Shown here one piece after another: positions 48,823-57,809 of a DNA stretch of 64,000 nucleotides (positions are counted from its first letter, which is position 1; every line of letters begins with the position of its first letter). This stretch comes from Alkalibacterium sp049389645 (lineage in GTDB: Bacteria; Bacillota; Bacilli; Lactobacillales; Carnobacteriaceae_A), in assembly GCF_049389645.1 (NCBI RefSeq), contig NZ_CP186540.1, forward strand, positions 1,302,001 to 1,366,000, in the 5' to 3' direction. The position numbers and the translations under genes were made by a program. The notes beneath the pieces were generated by a model. The model did not search any database. It saw only the letters and a program-made list of their open reading frames with translations, and had not been told where the DNA came from.

Positions 48823-48851
48823 TTGATATTATTCCGTGCACTCGGTATAAT
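48823..48851 (+). promoter_or_regulatory. tuf promoter
   Basis: TTGATA (48823-48828), a 17-bp spacer and perfect TATAAT (48846-48851), about 75 bp before tuf. It lets EF-Tu be made in excess over the str operon. Confidence 0.8.
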
Positions 48852-48928
48852 ATATTAGAAAAATAGGAACAGAAAAATCTATTTTCTGTTTTTAATTAGA
48901 ACAAAACCCTAAGGAGGAAATGTTTAAA

Positions 48929-50113
48929 ATGGCTAAACAAAAATTTGACCGTACAAAAGAACACATGAACATTGGTACTATTGGACACGTTGACCATGGT
49001 AAAACAACATTAACAGCTGCTATTACTACTGTATTGGCTTTGAAAGGTTATGCAGAAGCGCAAGCGTATGACAGCATTGACGGAGCTAAAGAAGAAAAAG
49101 AGCGTGGAATCACAATTTCCACTTCTCACGTTGAGTATGAAACAGATACTCGTCACTATGCCCACGTTGACTGCCCAGGTCACGCGGATTACGTTAAAAA
49201 CATGATCACTGGTGCTGCACAAATGGACGGAGCTATCTTGGTAGTTTCTGCTGCTGATGGCCCAATGCCACAAACACGTGAGCACATCTTACTTTCTCGT
49301 CAAGTTGGCGTACCTTACATCGTTGTTTTCTTAAACAAAGTTGATATGGTCGACGACGACGAATTACTAGAATTAGTTGAAATGGAAGTTCGTGACTTAT
49401 TATCAGAATACGATTACCCTGGTGACGATGTTCCTGTAATCGCTGGATCAGCTTTAAAAGCTTTAGAAGGCGACGAAGCATACCAAGAAAAAATTACAGA
49501 ACTTATGGAAGCAATAGATACCTATATTCCTGCTCCTGAGCGTCACTCTGACAGACCATTCATGATGCCAGTTGAGGACGTATTCTCAATTACTGGTCGT
49601 GGTACGGTTGCTACAGGTCGTGTTGAGTCTGGTAAAGTTTCTGTTGGTGACGAGATTGAAGTTATCGGTATCAAAGATACTGCTAAAACAACTGTTACTG
49701 GTGTAGAAATGTTCCGTAAATTATTAGACTACGCTGAAGCTGGCGACAACATTGGTGCATTATTACGTGGTATGTCTCGTGATGATGTTGAACGTGGACA
49801 AGTTTTAGCTAAACCAGGTTCAATTACACCACATACAAAATTTGACGCTGAAGTTTATGTTCTTTCTAAAGAAGAGGGTGGACGTCACACTCCATTCTTC
49901 TCAAACTATCGTCCACAATTCTTTTTCCGTACTACTGATGTAACTGGTGTTATTGATTTACCAGAAGGTACAGAAATGGTTATGCCTGGCGATAACACAA
50001 ACATGATCGTTTCATTAATTGCTCCTATCGCTGTTGAAAACGGTACTAAATTCACTATTCGTGAAGGCGGACGTACAGTTGGCGCTGGAGTTGTAACAAA
50101 CATCATCGAATAA
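48929..50113 (+). CDS. tuf: Elongation factor Tu
   Basis: 394 aa. G1 GHVDHGKTTL (near 19-28), DCPGHADYV (near 81), NKVDMVDD (near 136), then domains II and III. It delivers aminoacyl-tRNA to the ribosome. The switch-I stretch reads YDSIDGAKEEKERGITIS, a lineage-specific variant. I start at the second ATG (48929, MAKQKFDR). The first (48920) is only 2 nt from GGAGG and would add MFK. Two terminators follow. Confidence 0.97.
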   Translation: MAKQKFDRTKEHMNIGTIGHVDHGKTTLTAAITTVLALKGYAEAQAYDSIDGAKEEKERGITISTSHVEYETDTRHYAHVDCPGHADYVKNMITGAAQMDGAILVVSAADGPMPQTREHILLSRQVGVPYIVVFLNKVDMVDDDELLELVEMEVRDLLSEYDYPGDDVPVIAGSALKALEGDEAYQEKITELMEAIDTYIPAPERHSDRPFMMPVEDVFSITGRGTVATGRVESGKVSVGDEIEVIGIKDTAKTTVTGVEMFRKLLDYAEAGDNIGALLRGMSRDDVERGQVLAKPGSITPHTKFDAEVYVLSKEEGGRHTPFFSNYRPQFFFRTTDVTGVIDLPEGTEMVMPGDNTNMIVSLIAPIAVENGTKFTIREGGRTVGAGVVTNIIE

Positions 50114-50143
50114 TTTCGATTTTGCTTGAACAATTCAAACTCT

Positions 50144-50179
50144 AGGCACTTGGAAGTTTTCTTCCAAGTGCCTTTTTTT
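50144..50179 (+). terminator. Terminator 1 after tuf
   Basis: A perfect 13-bp stem AGGCACTTGGAAG/CTTCCAAGTGCCT around a TTTT loop, followed by T6. Confidence 0.95.
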
Positions 50180-50196
50180 GTATTTTATTTTATAAG

Positions 50197-50225
50197 AAGA
50201 AACTGATCCAGCGGATCAGTTTCTT
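50197..50225 (+). terminator. Hairpin 2 after tuf
   Basis: A perfect 13-bp stem AAGAAACTGATCC/GGATCAGTTTCTT with a 3-nt loop, 18 bp past the first terminator. Its U-run is weak, so it may be a backup terminator or 3'-end stabiliser. Confidence 0.6.
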
Positions 50226-50289
50226 TAACTTTTTAATGGTAGCGGTAGTCACCTTTACTTAGAACGGAATTAATACCAGGATAAGCTTA

Positions 50290-50700
50290 ATTTAGGATTA
50301 TTTAGTGGTTACTCAGTTCCTGAATAATCTGAGTAGACACTAGTGTATTTTTAAGTATCTACTCAAAAAACCAACCCAGGTGACTGGGCATTAACCTGCT
50401 CAACTAATGACCACCCATTACTACGTGCTTATTGAGTTGGGACTATCGGACCTCATTAGTGACCAGTCAACGAGCAGATCGTTTTGACTAGTCAGTATAA
50501 GTGCCTTCGAGTTCCCACTCAGTGAACGCCATCCAGTGAGTGGTCAGTAAGAGTGCGTCGAGTGACCGCTCAAACTTAATTTTCCAGTGAGTGGTGACTC
50601 GAAGCTAACTACTGGTTCAACTCAACAATTTTAGTTTAACCAGTGGTCACTAAACGTTCTCAAAGTGACCGCTCAAACGACAATCACTCGAGTAATTTTA
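50290..50700. repeat. Degenerate repeat-rich non-coding region after tuf
   Basis: Short motifs recur on both strands in imperfect form: GTGACC(G/A)CTCA, GAGTGGT(C/G)A, ACTCAGT and ACTAATGACC with its inverse. TGAGTAGA/TCTACTCA forms a hairpin near 50330-50364. One stretch (50580-50611, TTTTCCAGTGAG...CGAAGCTAAC) resembles the minus strand of the 51-bp repeat at 30705-31160 (TTTTCCACTGAG...CGAAGTTAGG). No gene is seen. It looks like a decayed copy of the same repeat family. Confidence 0.5.
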
Positions 50701-50762
50701 AATCTCTTTATAACTAACCCATTATTCCTTACATCTATGGTTATTAAGGTTGAAGGTGTCAG

Positions 50763-50816
50763 GAAACCCGAGAAACCCTGTCATGAATGTCAGGGTTTCT
50801 CGGGTTTCTCAGTTTT
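50763..50816. terminator. Long hairpin between the tuf region and the transglutaminase gene
   Basis: A perfect 18-bp stem, GAAACCCGAGAAACCCTG (50763-50780) with 50791-50808, and T6 on the plus side. It stands where plus-strand tuf transcription and the minus-strand operon converge. Confidence 0.85.
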
Positions 50817-50861
50817 TTAGTCAATATCATGCCTATTTATGTCTGTTTTTTCTACCAAGTG

Positions 50862-53264
50862 CTATCTGGGTTTATAATAAGTGTGAGAAGACTTGACCTC
50901 TATACGCGGCAGAATAGGATATAAATCCAACATAGCTAGCACTACCTGCCGCTGTTTTTCTGTCAGCTGATGCGTTGATTCTATAGGTTTATAATAGGCA
51001 GCATCGGCTAGTTCAGTGAAACGGTCGAGTGTTTCTGTATGAGTGGATACATAAGGTTTCCAGTTATTGAAATACATCGGAATTGTTTGTCCAGGATGGG
51101 GCTTCTGCTTTAAATAATAGAGTTTAAGGATAAGTGTAGCGGCTTGTCTCGATGACAGGCTGTTATTCTTTATCAACAATTTAAACAACCACAATACTGT
51201 ATGCCATCGGAAAATAGCGATAAAACTGCTAAATATTAAAATGAAAAGACTGAAACGATAGAAAGTGTAACGCCATCTCAGACGATTTGCCTGTCGTGCC
51301 TCTTCAGCGGCTTCTTCATCGATTACACGTATCGCTTCTTCAGCTGATTCGGATACATCTCCAGCCTCGTCTCTTTCAGGCACCTCGTCTGTAGTGGAGG
51401 AAAAGTCATTAACTTCACCTATGTCGATCACATCTTCATTGCTAAAGGAATAAGTCTCACCTCTAATACTGGTAAAGGGCTCGGTACTAGTGACTGGGTT
51501 GGCAAAAGAGGGGCTCGGTTCAAAAGGTATCCATCCGTAACTTGGGAAAAACACTTCAGGCCATGAGTGAGCGTTTGAATTATCCACGAGAAAATATTCT
51601 TCACCCTGCTCATTGACTACAAGGCTCCCTGGTGTGAATCCTTTGGTCCAACGGGCGGGAATACCAACTGCCCTTAATAACACTGTCATAGCAGACGAAA
51701 AGTTATCACAGTAACCTACTTCTGATTCAAATAGAAAATGATCCACGTAATCACCATTTCGAGGAGTCTGTTCTACGTCAAGCAAACTGTAACGATAACC
51801 ACTGTCCTTTTTGAGGTAAGTTTCTATAGCACGGATCATGTCGTATTCCGTGTCCAGTCCCTGTGTGATTTCTTCTGCCAATTCGCTCACACGCTCTGGC
51901 AAAGAGGAAGGCAGCTGTAGCTCTTCTTCAAACAACAGGTAAAAGAGGTCTTCATCATCTAATTCACTTAAGGAATCATCCGTTGTCAAATCTCTATAGG
52001 TATTGACGGTCTCTTCGCGCCAACCGTCGTCTATGCGTAACGTTTCCTCATCGAAGCGGTCAGGAAAAGTCTCGTCATAAGCAACGGTATAGCGGGATAA
52101 AGCGTCCGGCTCACTTTGAATGGCGAAGTAACCACTCAAAGTATTTAAGCTGAAAGAGTAATCCAGGTCACTCTCAGCTAATTCGATATCAAACCAGCCA
52201 TATGGATAAGCTAGATAGGATATATCTTTGGACCATTCCAGTCTTGCTAAAGAAACTCCTTCTGATTCAAGGAGTTCTTCACGTTGATTGCCCCCTGTAG
52301 GATCATCTATCCAGGTGTTGTATGGTGAATCGACTGATTCAAAATAGTCGTCATAGTCGCTTTTCCAACCTGATCCGGTATATTCTGTCCGATGCAGCAC
52401 TTTCCAGTATTGCGGACGAGTAGTATAGGCTTTGAAGACGAGTGAAAAGTCCTGATGTAAGCGACCCCCTAAGTCAGTGTCGTCCGTGCCCATGCCCGTT
52501 CGACTAAAACCTGAACCTATCGCATTATCGTTGACCCAATCAAATAAACCTTTATCATCAAGCTCTTTTTGATAAGCGTTGGACTTTGTTTCCACCCATT
52601 CTTGACTTGGTCGCAGATAATTCAAGCTGAGGTAAGCGATTAGAATTAGAAACAAGGTCAATGGAATAGTTAAGAACATGCTGGTTGCAAAAAGAATCCA
52701 ATTTGACTGAGTGTTGATCTGGTTGAAAGCAATCAATACAAAGCCAAACCCGACGAGTGGAATCAGATAAGATAAAACACTTCGAGAAGTAAAGGTGTGT
52801 AGCGTCAGTAAATAGATGATTCCGGAAAATAATGAGGGGAGAGCCAGTTGAAACTGGAAAAGTAGGAAAGTAAGAAGTGTGATGAGTAAAAACAAGAGGC
52901 TCAACGTCAGTAAAACCGGTAATTCAGTTAAACGGCTCGCCAGGAGATCCTGCCATTGCGTGACGCCTATAGACCATGTCGCCCGGAGCCACTTTCCAAA
53001 ATGAAGAAAATCAGCTGCTGGAGGAAAGAGGATATATAAAAAGACACTAATCATGATCGTCTGGAAGAGGAAATAGTGCCATCTTCTTTTGAAAAAGAGG
53101 GCAGAAAATTGAGTAATGATAAAAAAAGAGAAAAGAAACCATTTACCGGGGACCTTGTTGATATCCATGAGTAAATTCAGTATGGGTAAGAGTAATAAGC
53201 TATGCACACTTCCAATCAAGACGTTTCGACTAAGCTCCTGTTTGTTTTTTATGGTCTGCAGCAT
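50862..53264 (-). CDS. TgpA-like membrane transglutaminase-domain protein
   Basis: 800 aa. About seven N-terminal membrane segments (to residue 215), a long extracellular part, a transglutaminase-like fold and a further membrane segment near 670 with a cytoplasmic tail (DUF4129-like). The catalytic Cys is in GYCDNFSSAM (near 519) and His in SNAHSWPEVFF (near 566). The third residue lies in GWIPFEPSPSF, where Glu replaces Asp as in Bacillus relatives. The substrate is unknown. The start has an ideal AAAGGAGG 8 nt upstream and overlaps the preceding DUF58 gene by 35 nt. Last gene of the moxR-DUF58-transglutaminase operon. Confidence 0.87.
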   Translation of the reverse strand: MLQTIKNKQELSRNVLIGSVHSLLLLPILNLLMDINKVPGKWFLFSFFIITQFSALFFKRRWHYFLFQTIMISVFLYILFPPAADFLHFGKWLRATWSIGVTQWQDLLASRLTELPVLLTLSLLFLLITLLTFLLFQFQLALPSLFSGIIYLLTLHTFTSRSVLSYLIPLVGFGFVLIAFNQINTQSNWILFATSMFLTIPLTLFLILIAYLSLNYLRPSQEWVETKSNAYQKELDDKGLFDWVNDNAIGSGFSRTGMGTDDTDLGGRLHQDFSLVFKAYTTRPQYWKVLHRTEYTGSGWKSDYDDYFESVDSPYNTWIDDPTGGNQREELLESEGVSLARLEWSKDISYLAYPYGWFDIELAESDLDYSFSLNTLSGYFAIQSEPDALSRYTVAYDETFPDRFDEETLRIDDGWREETVNTYRDLTTDDSLSELDDEDLFYLLFEEELQLPSSLPERVSELAEEITQGLDTEYDMIRAIETYLKKDSGYRYSLLDVEQTPRNGDYVDHFLFESEVGYCDNFSSAMTVLLRAVGIPARWTKGFTPGSLVVNEQGEEYFLVDNSNAHSWPEVFFPSYGWIPFEPSPSFANPVTSTEPFTSIRGETYSFSNEDVIDIGEVNDFSSTTDEVPERDEAGDVSESAEEAIRVIDEEAAEEARQANRLRWRYTFYRFSLFILIFSSFIAIFRWHTVLWLFKLLIKNNSLSSRQAATLILKLYYLKQKPHPGQTIPMYFNNWKPYVSTHTETLDRFTELADAAYYKPIESTHQLTEKQRQVVLAMLDLYPILPRIEVKSSHTYYKPR

Positions 53265-54294
53265 ACCTCGATCCTCCTTTCACTTGAAGAAGGGTACCTT
53301 CATCGATAAAGCGGTGGTCAAGATGTGAGTTTAACGGTAAAGGAATCTGGACTTCACGTGATTTAATAATGATTTTGCTTGATTGATTGTTGAAAATAGA
53401 ACGACTCGCTTCTGCAAGCTCGTGATGGCTTTTGATCGGCTCGATGGTTAAGAAACTATCTTCTGTTGTTTTTACAGTTGTTTTGTTATCGAAACGTCCG
53501 ATTAAAAAGACGTTTACTTTCCGAGTAGCTTTCAAGTCTTGCAGCAGGCTATATCCAAGGCTAAGTAAGTCTTCAAAAGAGGCTGTATTGAAACCTAAAA
53601 AGTAAAAATCGACGGGCATTTCTTCTTCGGCTTCATATTCTTTAACCATCCATTGTCCACGTTTGAGACTGGCTTTCCAGTCGATCCCGGCAAGGGCGTC
53701 ACGATTTTGAAAAGTTCGGATCTCATTCATATAATAATCATGATTAAATGAACGAGACGTCTGTGTGAAGTGTGCGGTTAGAGTGTGCATGAGCTTGTCC
53801 CGTTCGGATTTTTTAAGAATGATCGGGAAAACATCTATATTGATGGGCACAGTTAATTGCGTATGTTTTTTCCAAACCCCAAATAAGCCGATAGCTGTGA
53901 TCTCAAGCGTGAGCGTGTCGTGATGTCCTCTTGGCAGAACGACAGCTTGAAATTCACTGTCTATTTGCCTTGAAAAAAGGGTAGATGTGTAAAACGTTTG
54001 CTGAGTGTTATTGAGCAGCAAGTTAATTTTTACTGCGGTTAAGAAGAAGGGGTACCTTCTCTTGTTTTGGATCGTAAAAGCGAATGAGAAGTGATTGTCG
54101 TCTTTTTTGATCCGTTCGGTATGGGTGAGATGATAAGATTGGCGTGTGGAAAGAAAGGAAATGATGATCCAAAGTGTCAGAGCATAGAAAATAAACCAGG
54201 AGGTAGTCGTTGGAAAGATAAGTGTATAAACGACAATTGCTAGGTAGAATAATAGAAACAAGATAAGTCTGAGTACGTACAGTAATTTATTCAT
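53230..54294 (-). CDS. DUF58-domain membrane protein
   Basis: 354 aa. Two N-terminal membrane segments (about 5-50), a beta-rich middle, and the DUF58 core with Y-x(6)-RTFQNRDALAGIDWKASLKRGQWMVKEYE split near 185-215; the I-D-W-K-A-S part is the hallmark. DUF58 proteins resemble von Willebrand A folds and work with MoxR ATPases in the assembly or activation of envelope complexes. The start ATG overlaps the moxR stop by 4 nt. The genes are translationally coupled, which supports a complex. Confidence 0.85.
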   Translation of the reverse strand: MNKLLYVLRLILFLLFYLAIVVYTLIFPTTTSWFIFYALTLWIIISFLSTRQSYHLTHTERIKKDDNHFSFAFTIQNKRRYPFFLTAVKINLLLNNTQQTFYTSTLFSRQIDSEFQAVVLPRGHHDTLTLEITAIGLFGVWKKHTQLTVPINIDVFPIILKKSERDKLMHTLTAHFTQTSRSFNHDYYMNEIRTFQNRDALAGIDWKASLKRGQWMVKEYEAEEEMPVDFYFLGFNTASFEDLLSLGYSLLQDLKATRKVNVFLIGRFDNKTTVKTTEDSFLTIEPIKSHHELAEASRSIFNNQSSKIIIKSREVQIPLPLNSHLDHRFIDEGTLLQVKGGSRYAADHKKQTGA

Positions 54295-55256
54295 CTTCTG
54301 AACCTGACTTGTGTCGGGATCATAAGCTCTTTCGTGAGTTGTTCTATAAAGGCGTCGATTTCATCCTTGCTTAAATTATTCTCGAATAATAAACGGTGTC
54401 GGTACAGAGGTTTGAGGATGGTTAAAATATCTTGAGGAATAACATAATCACGCCCCGCCAATAAGGCATGCGCGCGGGCAGAGGCTAAAGCGAATTGATT
54501 CCCTCTAGGACTGATACCTAGTCTAACTGCAGGATGATTACGCGTTAATGATGCCAAAGATACAATATATTTAAGTAGGTTTGTTTCAGCATGAACCTGT
54601 GCGACTGTGTCTTTCAGCGTTAAAAATTCTTCGAGGGACATAACGGGTTCCAGTTTTTCAACCTCTTTTTGCTGATCGGGAGCTTCCAGCATCTGAATCT
54701 CCTGTTCGGTTTCCGGATAGCCTATAGATAATTGGAAAAGAAAACGATCTAATTGTGCTTCAGGTAGAGGATAGGTTCCTTTATATTCGATTGGATTCTG
54801 AGTAGCTAAAACGAAAAAAGGATTCGGCAAGGCGTGGGTCACGCCATCTAAAGTCACTTGCCTTTCAGACATAGCTTCGAGCATAGCTGCTTGGGTACGC
54901 GGCGACGTCCGGTTGATTTCATCGGCGAGCAGGAGTTGATTGAAGATAGGACCCTTACGAAAACTGAATAACGTGCCGTCAGCATTAGGAACAGAAAAGC
55001 CTATGATGTCAGAAGGGATGAGGTCAGGCGTGAACTGGATGCGCGCGAAATCGGCATCAAGGCATTTGGCGATTGTCCGGATCAAAAGTGTTTTGCCAAC
55101 GCCAGGAATATCTTCGAATAAAACGTGACCGCCGGCTAACATTGCGACGATCGTTAATCGGGTGACATCTTTCTTCCCGATCACAATACTGTCCACAGTA
55201 TCGATCAGTGTATGAAGCTTTTCAATAGACAAATGCGTCTGCTGAATAAATGCCAT
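54291..55256 (-). CDS. MoxR-family AAA+ ATPase
   Basis: 321 aa. Walker A EDIPGVGKT (near 48-56), Walker B LLLADEINRT (near 108), sensor 1 ATQNPIEYKGTYPLPEAQLDRF (near 150-171, MoxR signature), and sensor 2 GISPRGNQFAL near 258. MoxR ATPases act as chaperones that remodel or insert cofactors into partner proteins. First gene of a three-gene operon whose products probably work together at the membrane. GGAGG lies close upstream of the ATG. This operon sits between tuf and rpsJ, interrupting the conserved ribosomal order. Confidence 0.9.
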   Translation of the reverse strand: MAFIQQTHLSIEKLHTLIDTVDSIVIGKKDVTRLTIVAMLAGGHVLFEDIPGVGKTLLIRTIAKCLDADFARIQFTPDLIPSDIIGFSVPNADGTLFSFRKGPIFNQLLLADEINRTSPRTQAAMLEAMSERQVTLDGVTHALPNPFFVLATQNPIEYKGTYPLPEAQLDRFLFQLSIGYPETEQEIQMLEAPDQQKEVEKLEPVMSLEEFLTLKDTVAQVHAETNLLKYIVSLASLTRNHPAVRLGISPRGNQFALASARAHALLAGRDYVIPQDILTILKPLYRHRLLFENNLSKDEIDAFIEQLTKELMIPTQVRFRR

Positions 55257-55339
55257 ATCATTCCCTCCTTTTTTGACAGTAGTTTGTAACCGGCTATCTG
55301 TATCTAGACAGCTGAATAGTTGTTTTGTATCTTTCTATT

Positions 55340-55368
55340 ATTGTATAGAGAATGGCTAGAGAATACAA
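55340..55368 (-). promoter_or_regulatory. moxR operon promoter
   Basis: Minus strand: TTGTAT (55368-55363), a 17-bp spacer and TACAAT (55345-55340), about 85 bp before moxR. Confidence 0.65.
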
Positions 55369-55604
55369 CGATTTAGCCGGGCCAGGCACCGGCAGATCGA
55401 TAGCCGGAATGATCTTGATGGATATCTGTTAAAGAGGAAGAACGATAAAAGCTTCTGTCTTCTATTTTCATACTTGTATATAGAAGAAACAGAAAAAAAG
55501 CAGAATAATAGTGAGATCCTTCGTCACGTTAGGAAAAAGTGGAGGAAAAAAAAGGGACGCTCGTAAAAACTTTTACTTTATTAAGAAAAAAGCTGGAAAA
55601 AGAC

Positions 55605-55633
55605 TTGATTAAATTATTTGTTGTCTGTATACT
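55605..55633 (+). promoter_or_regulatory. S10 operon promoter
   Basis: TTGATT (55605-55610), a 17-bp spacer and TATACT (55628-55633). It gives a leader of about 200 nt before rpsJ. The rest of 55257-55600 shows only the moxR promoter and a hairpin (about 55453-55492). Confidence 0.7.
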
Positions 55634-55639
55634 TATAAA

Positions 55640-55841
55640 GGTGTCTGTGAGTGACGCTTCTTTTCTGGAAAAAGAGCATACCGTAAGGGTTTTGCACAAC
55701 ATCCAGAGGGGCAGGTCAAATCACATAACCAAGGCTAGGAAGCGAGAGGTTGCGACACACCCGGGTGCATTGCCATGGAGGGTCGTTGGAAATTTTCGTG
55801 GAGCTAGGTTTATTTTTTAAATAAGCGAAGGAGGGAAAATC
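55640..55841 (+). promoter_or_regulatory. S10 operon leader RNA
   Basis: About 200 nt without a credible gene. The block GGCTAGGAAGCGAGAGGTTG followed by CGACACACCCGGGTGCATTG (55732-55771) resembles a sequence I associate with S10 leaders of other Bacilli, and CACCCGGGTG is a perfect palindrome. It may be an autoregulatory site for a ribosomal protein, but which one is unknown. Confidence 0.45.
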
Positions 55842-56150
55842 ATGGCGAAACAAAAAATACGTATTCGTTTGAAAGCTTACGAACATCGCGTACTTGATCA
55901 ATCAGCAGACAAAATCGTGGAAACAGCAAAAAGAACAGGGGCGACCGTATCTGGTCCGATTCCATTGCCAACTGAACGTCAATTATTTACTGTAATCCGT
56001 TCACCACATGTATACAAAGACTCACGCGAACAATTCGAGATGCGTACTCACAAACGTTTAGTAGACATTATAAACCCAACAGCTAAAACTGTTGATGCTT
56101 TAACTAAACTTGACTTACCGTCAGGCGTAGACATTGAAATCAAACTATAA
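55842..56150 (+). CDS. rpsJ: 30S ribosomal protein S10
   Basis: 102 aa. IRIRLKAYEHRVLDQSADKI at the N-terminus and SPHVYKDSREQFEMRTHKR (near 53-71) are S10 signatures. It also pairs with NusB in antitermination. GGAGG lies 7-8 nt upstream of the ATG. First gene of the S10-spc operon. Confidence 0.97.
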   Translation: MAKQKIRIRLKAYEHRVLDQSADKIVETAKRTGATVSGPIPLPTERQLFTVIRSPHVYKDSREQFEMRTHKRLVDIINPTAKTVDALTKLDLPSGVDIEIKL

Positions 56151-56183
56151 TAAATAAAAAATTAAAATAACGGAGGTGTACTC

Positions 56184-56816
56184 ATGACCAAAGGAATCTT
56201 GGGAAGAAAAGTCGGAATGACTCAAATGTTCAGCAAATCAGGTGAATTACAACCTATTACAGTAATCGAAGTTCAGTCAAACGTTGTCTTACAAGTTAAA
56301 ACAACAGAGACAGACGGTTACAATGCTGTTCAATTAGGGTATGAAGATAAACGTGAAGTTTTATCTAACAAACCGGCACAAGGTCATGTTAAAAAAGCTA
56401 ACACGGCTCCTAAGCGCTTCATTCGAGAAATACGAGATGCTGAGCTAGGGGACGTTAAAGTTGGAAACGAATTAAAAGTAGACACATTTGCAGAAGGCGA
56501 CATCGTTGATGTCACAGGAACGTCTAAAGGTAAGGGATTCCAAGGTGTTATCAAACGTCACGGCCAAAGCCGCGGACCTGAAACTCACGGATCTCGTCAC
56601 CATCGTCGTCCTGGTTCAATGGGTATGGCTACTCATCCCGGTAAAGTATTCAAAGGGAAGAAATTAGCTGGCCGTATGGGTGGAGAAGTAGTAACTGTAC
56701 AAAATCTTGAAGTAGTAGGCGTTGATACAGAACGTAACGTTTTATTAATTAAAGGTAATGTACCTGGTTCTAAAAAAGCACTTATAGAAATTAAATCTGC
56801 AGTAAAATCTAAGTAA
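56184..56816 (+). CDS. rplC: 50S ribosomal protein L3
   Basis: 210 aa. ILGRKVGMTQMF at the start and the long loop GSRHHRRPGSMGMATHPGKV (near 135-154), which reaches the peptidyl-transferase centre, identify L3. GGAGG lies upstream; the gap to rpsJ is 33 nt. Confidence 0.97.
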   Translation: MTKGILGRKVGMTQMFSKSGELQPITVIEVQSNVVLQVKTTETDGYNAVQLGYEDKREVLSNKPAQGHVKKANTAPKRFIREIRDAELGDVKVGNELKVDTFAEGDIVDVTGTSKGKGFQGVIKRHGQSRGPETHGSRHHRRPGSMGMATHPGKVFKGKKLAGRMGGEVVTVQNLEVVGVDTERNVLLIKGNVPGSKKALIEIKSAVKSK

Positions 56817-56840
56817 TAGTAGGAAGGGAGGACTAGCAGA

Positions 56841-57464
56841 ATGCCAACTGTAAAGTTATTTAAACAAGACGGAACGCAAAATGGTGAAGTAACTTTAAAC
56901 GATGCAATCTTTGGTATCGAACCAAACGAAAACGTTGTTTTTGATGCAATCACTATGCAACGTGCGTCTTTAAGACAAGGAACACACGCAGTAAAAAACC
57001 GTAGCGCAGTACGTGGCGGAGGACGCAAACCATGGCGTCAAAAAGGAACTGGACGTGCGCGTCAAGGTTCGATCCGTTCACCACAATGGCGTGGAGGTGG
57101 CGTCGTCTTCGGACCAACACCACGTTCATACAGCTACAAATTACCGAAAAAAGTTCGTCGATTAGCTATTAAATCTGTTTTATCTGCGAAAGCAGCAAGC
57201 GATGAAATCATCGTATTAGAAGGTTTGAACTTCGACGCACCGAAAACAAAAGAATTCAGAGCTGTGCTTACTAATCTAGATTCAAGTAGAAAAGCATTGG
57301 TTGTCGTAGAAGATGATAATGAATTTGCAAAATTATCTGCACGTAATATTCCCGGAGTTAAAGTAGTAGCTCCTAACAATGTATCCGTGCTGGATGTTGT
57401 TTCGCATGACAAACTCATCTTGACGAAGGCTGCTCTGGAAAAAGTAGAGGAGGCTCTTAAATAA
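56841..57464 (+). CDS. rplD: 50S ribosomal protein L4
   Basis: 207 aa. RGGGRKPWRQKGTGRARQGS (near 54-73) is the L4 loop lining the exit tunnel. In E. coli L4 represses the S10 operon. The stop overlaps the rplW start by 1 nt (TAATG). Confidence 0.97.
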   Translation: MPTVKLFKQDGTQNGEVTLNDAIFGIEPNENVVFDAITMQRASLRQGTHAVKNRSAVRGGGRKPWRQKGTGRARQGSIRSPQWRGGGVVFGPTPRSYSYKLPKKVRRLAIKSVLSAKAASDEIIVLEGLNFDAPKTKEFRAVLTNLDSSRKALVVVEDDNEFAKLSARNIPGVKVVAPNNVSVLDVVSHDKLILTKAALEKVEEALK

Positions 57465-57754
57465 TGGATGCACGCGACATAATATTACGCCCGATCATTA
57501 CTGAAGCTTCTATGTCTGCTATGGAAAACAAAAAGTACACATTTGAAGTTCATGTTCGCGCTAAAAAAACAAATATCAAAAAAGCTGTCGAAGAATTATT
57601 CGATGTAAAAGTTGACAAAGTCAACGTTATCAATACAGCTCCTAAACCTAAACGCATGGGACGTCACGAAGGTCATACTAAAAAACGTCGTAAAGCGATA
57701 GTAACTTTAAAAGCTGATTCTAAAGATATTACATTGTTCGGAGACGAAGAATAA
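57464..57754 (+). CDS. rplW: 50S ribosomal protein L23
   Basis: 96 aa. ILRPIITEASMSAMENKKYTF near the start, then VEELFDVKVDKVNVINT, typical of L23 at the tunnel exit where trigger factor docks. Coupled to rplD by the overlapping TAATG; GGAGG lies inside the end of rplD. Confidence 0.97.
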   Translation: MDARDIILRPIITEASMSAMENKKYTFEVHVRAKKTNIKKAVEELFDVKVDKVNVINTAPKPKRMGRHEGHTKKRRKAIVTLKADSKDITLFGDEE

Positions 57755-57809
57755 ACACTTGATTTTAATATAGGTTTTAACAAACTAGCTTAACAAGGAG
57801 GGGAATCAC

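Noticed and set aside
48920..48928. Start of tuf at 48920
   Set aside because: This ATG is 2 nt from GGAGG; the next ATG has proper spacing and matches the family start MAKQKFDR.
55539..55820. 93-residue frame before rpsJ
   Set aside because: It spans the S10 promoter and leader, has no recognisable family, and its start lacks a clear leader of its own.
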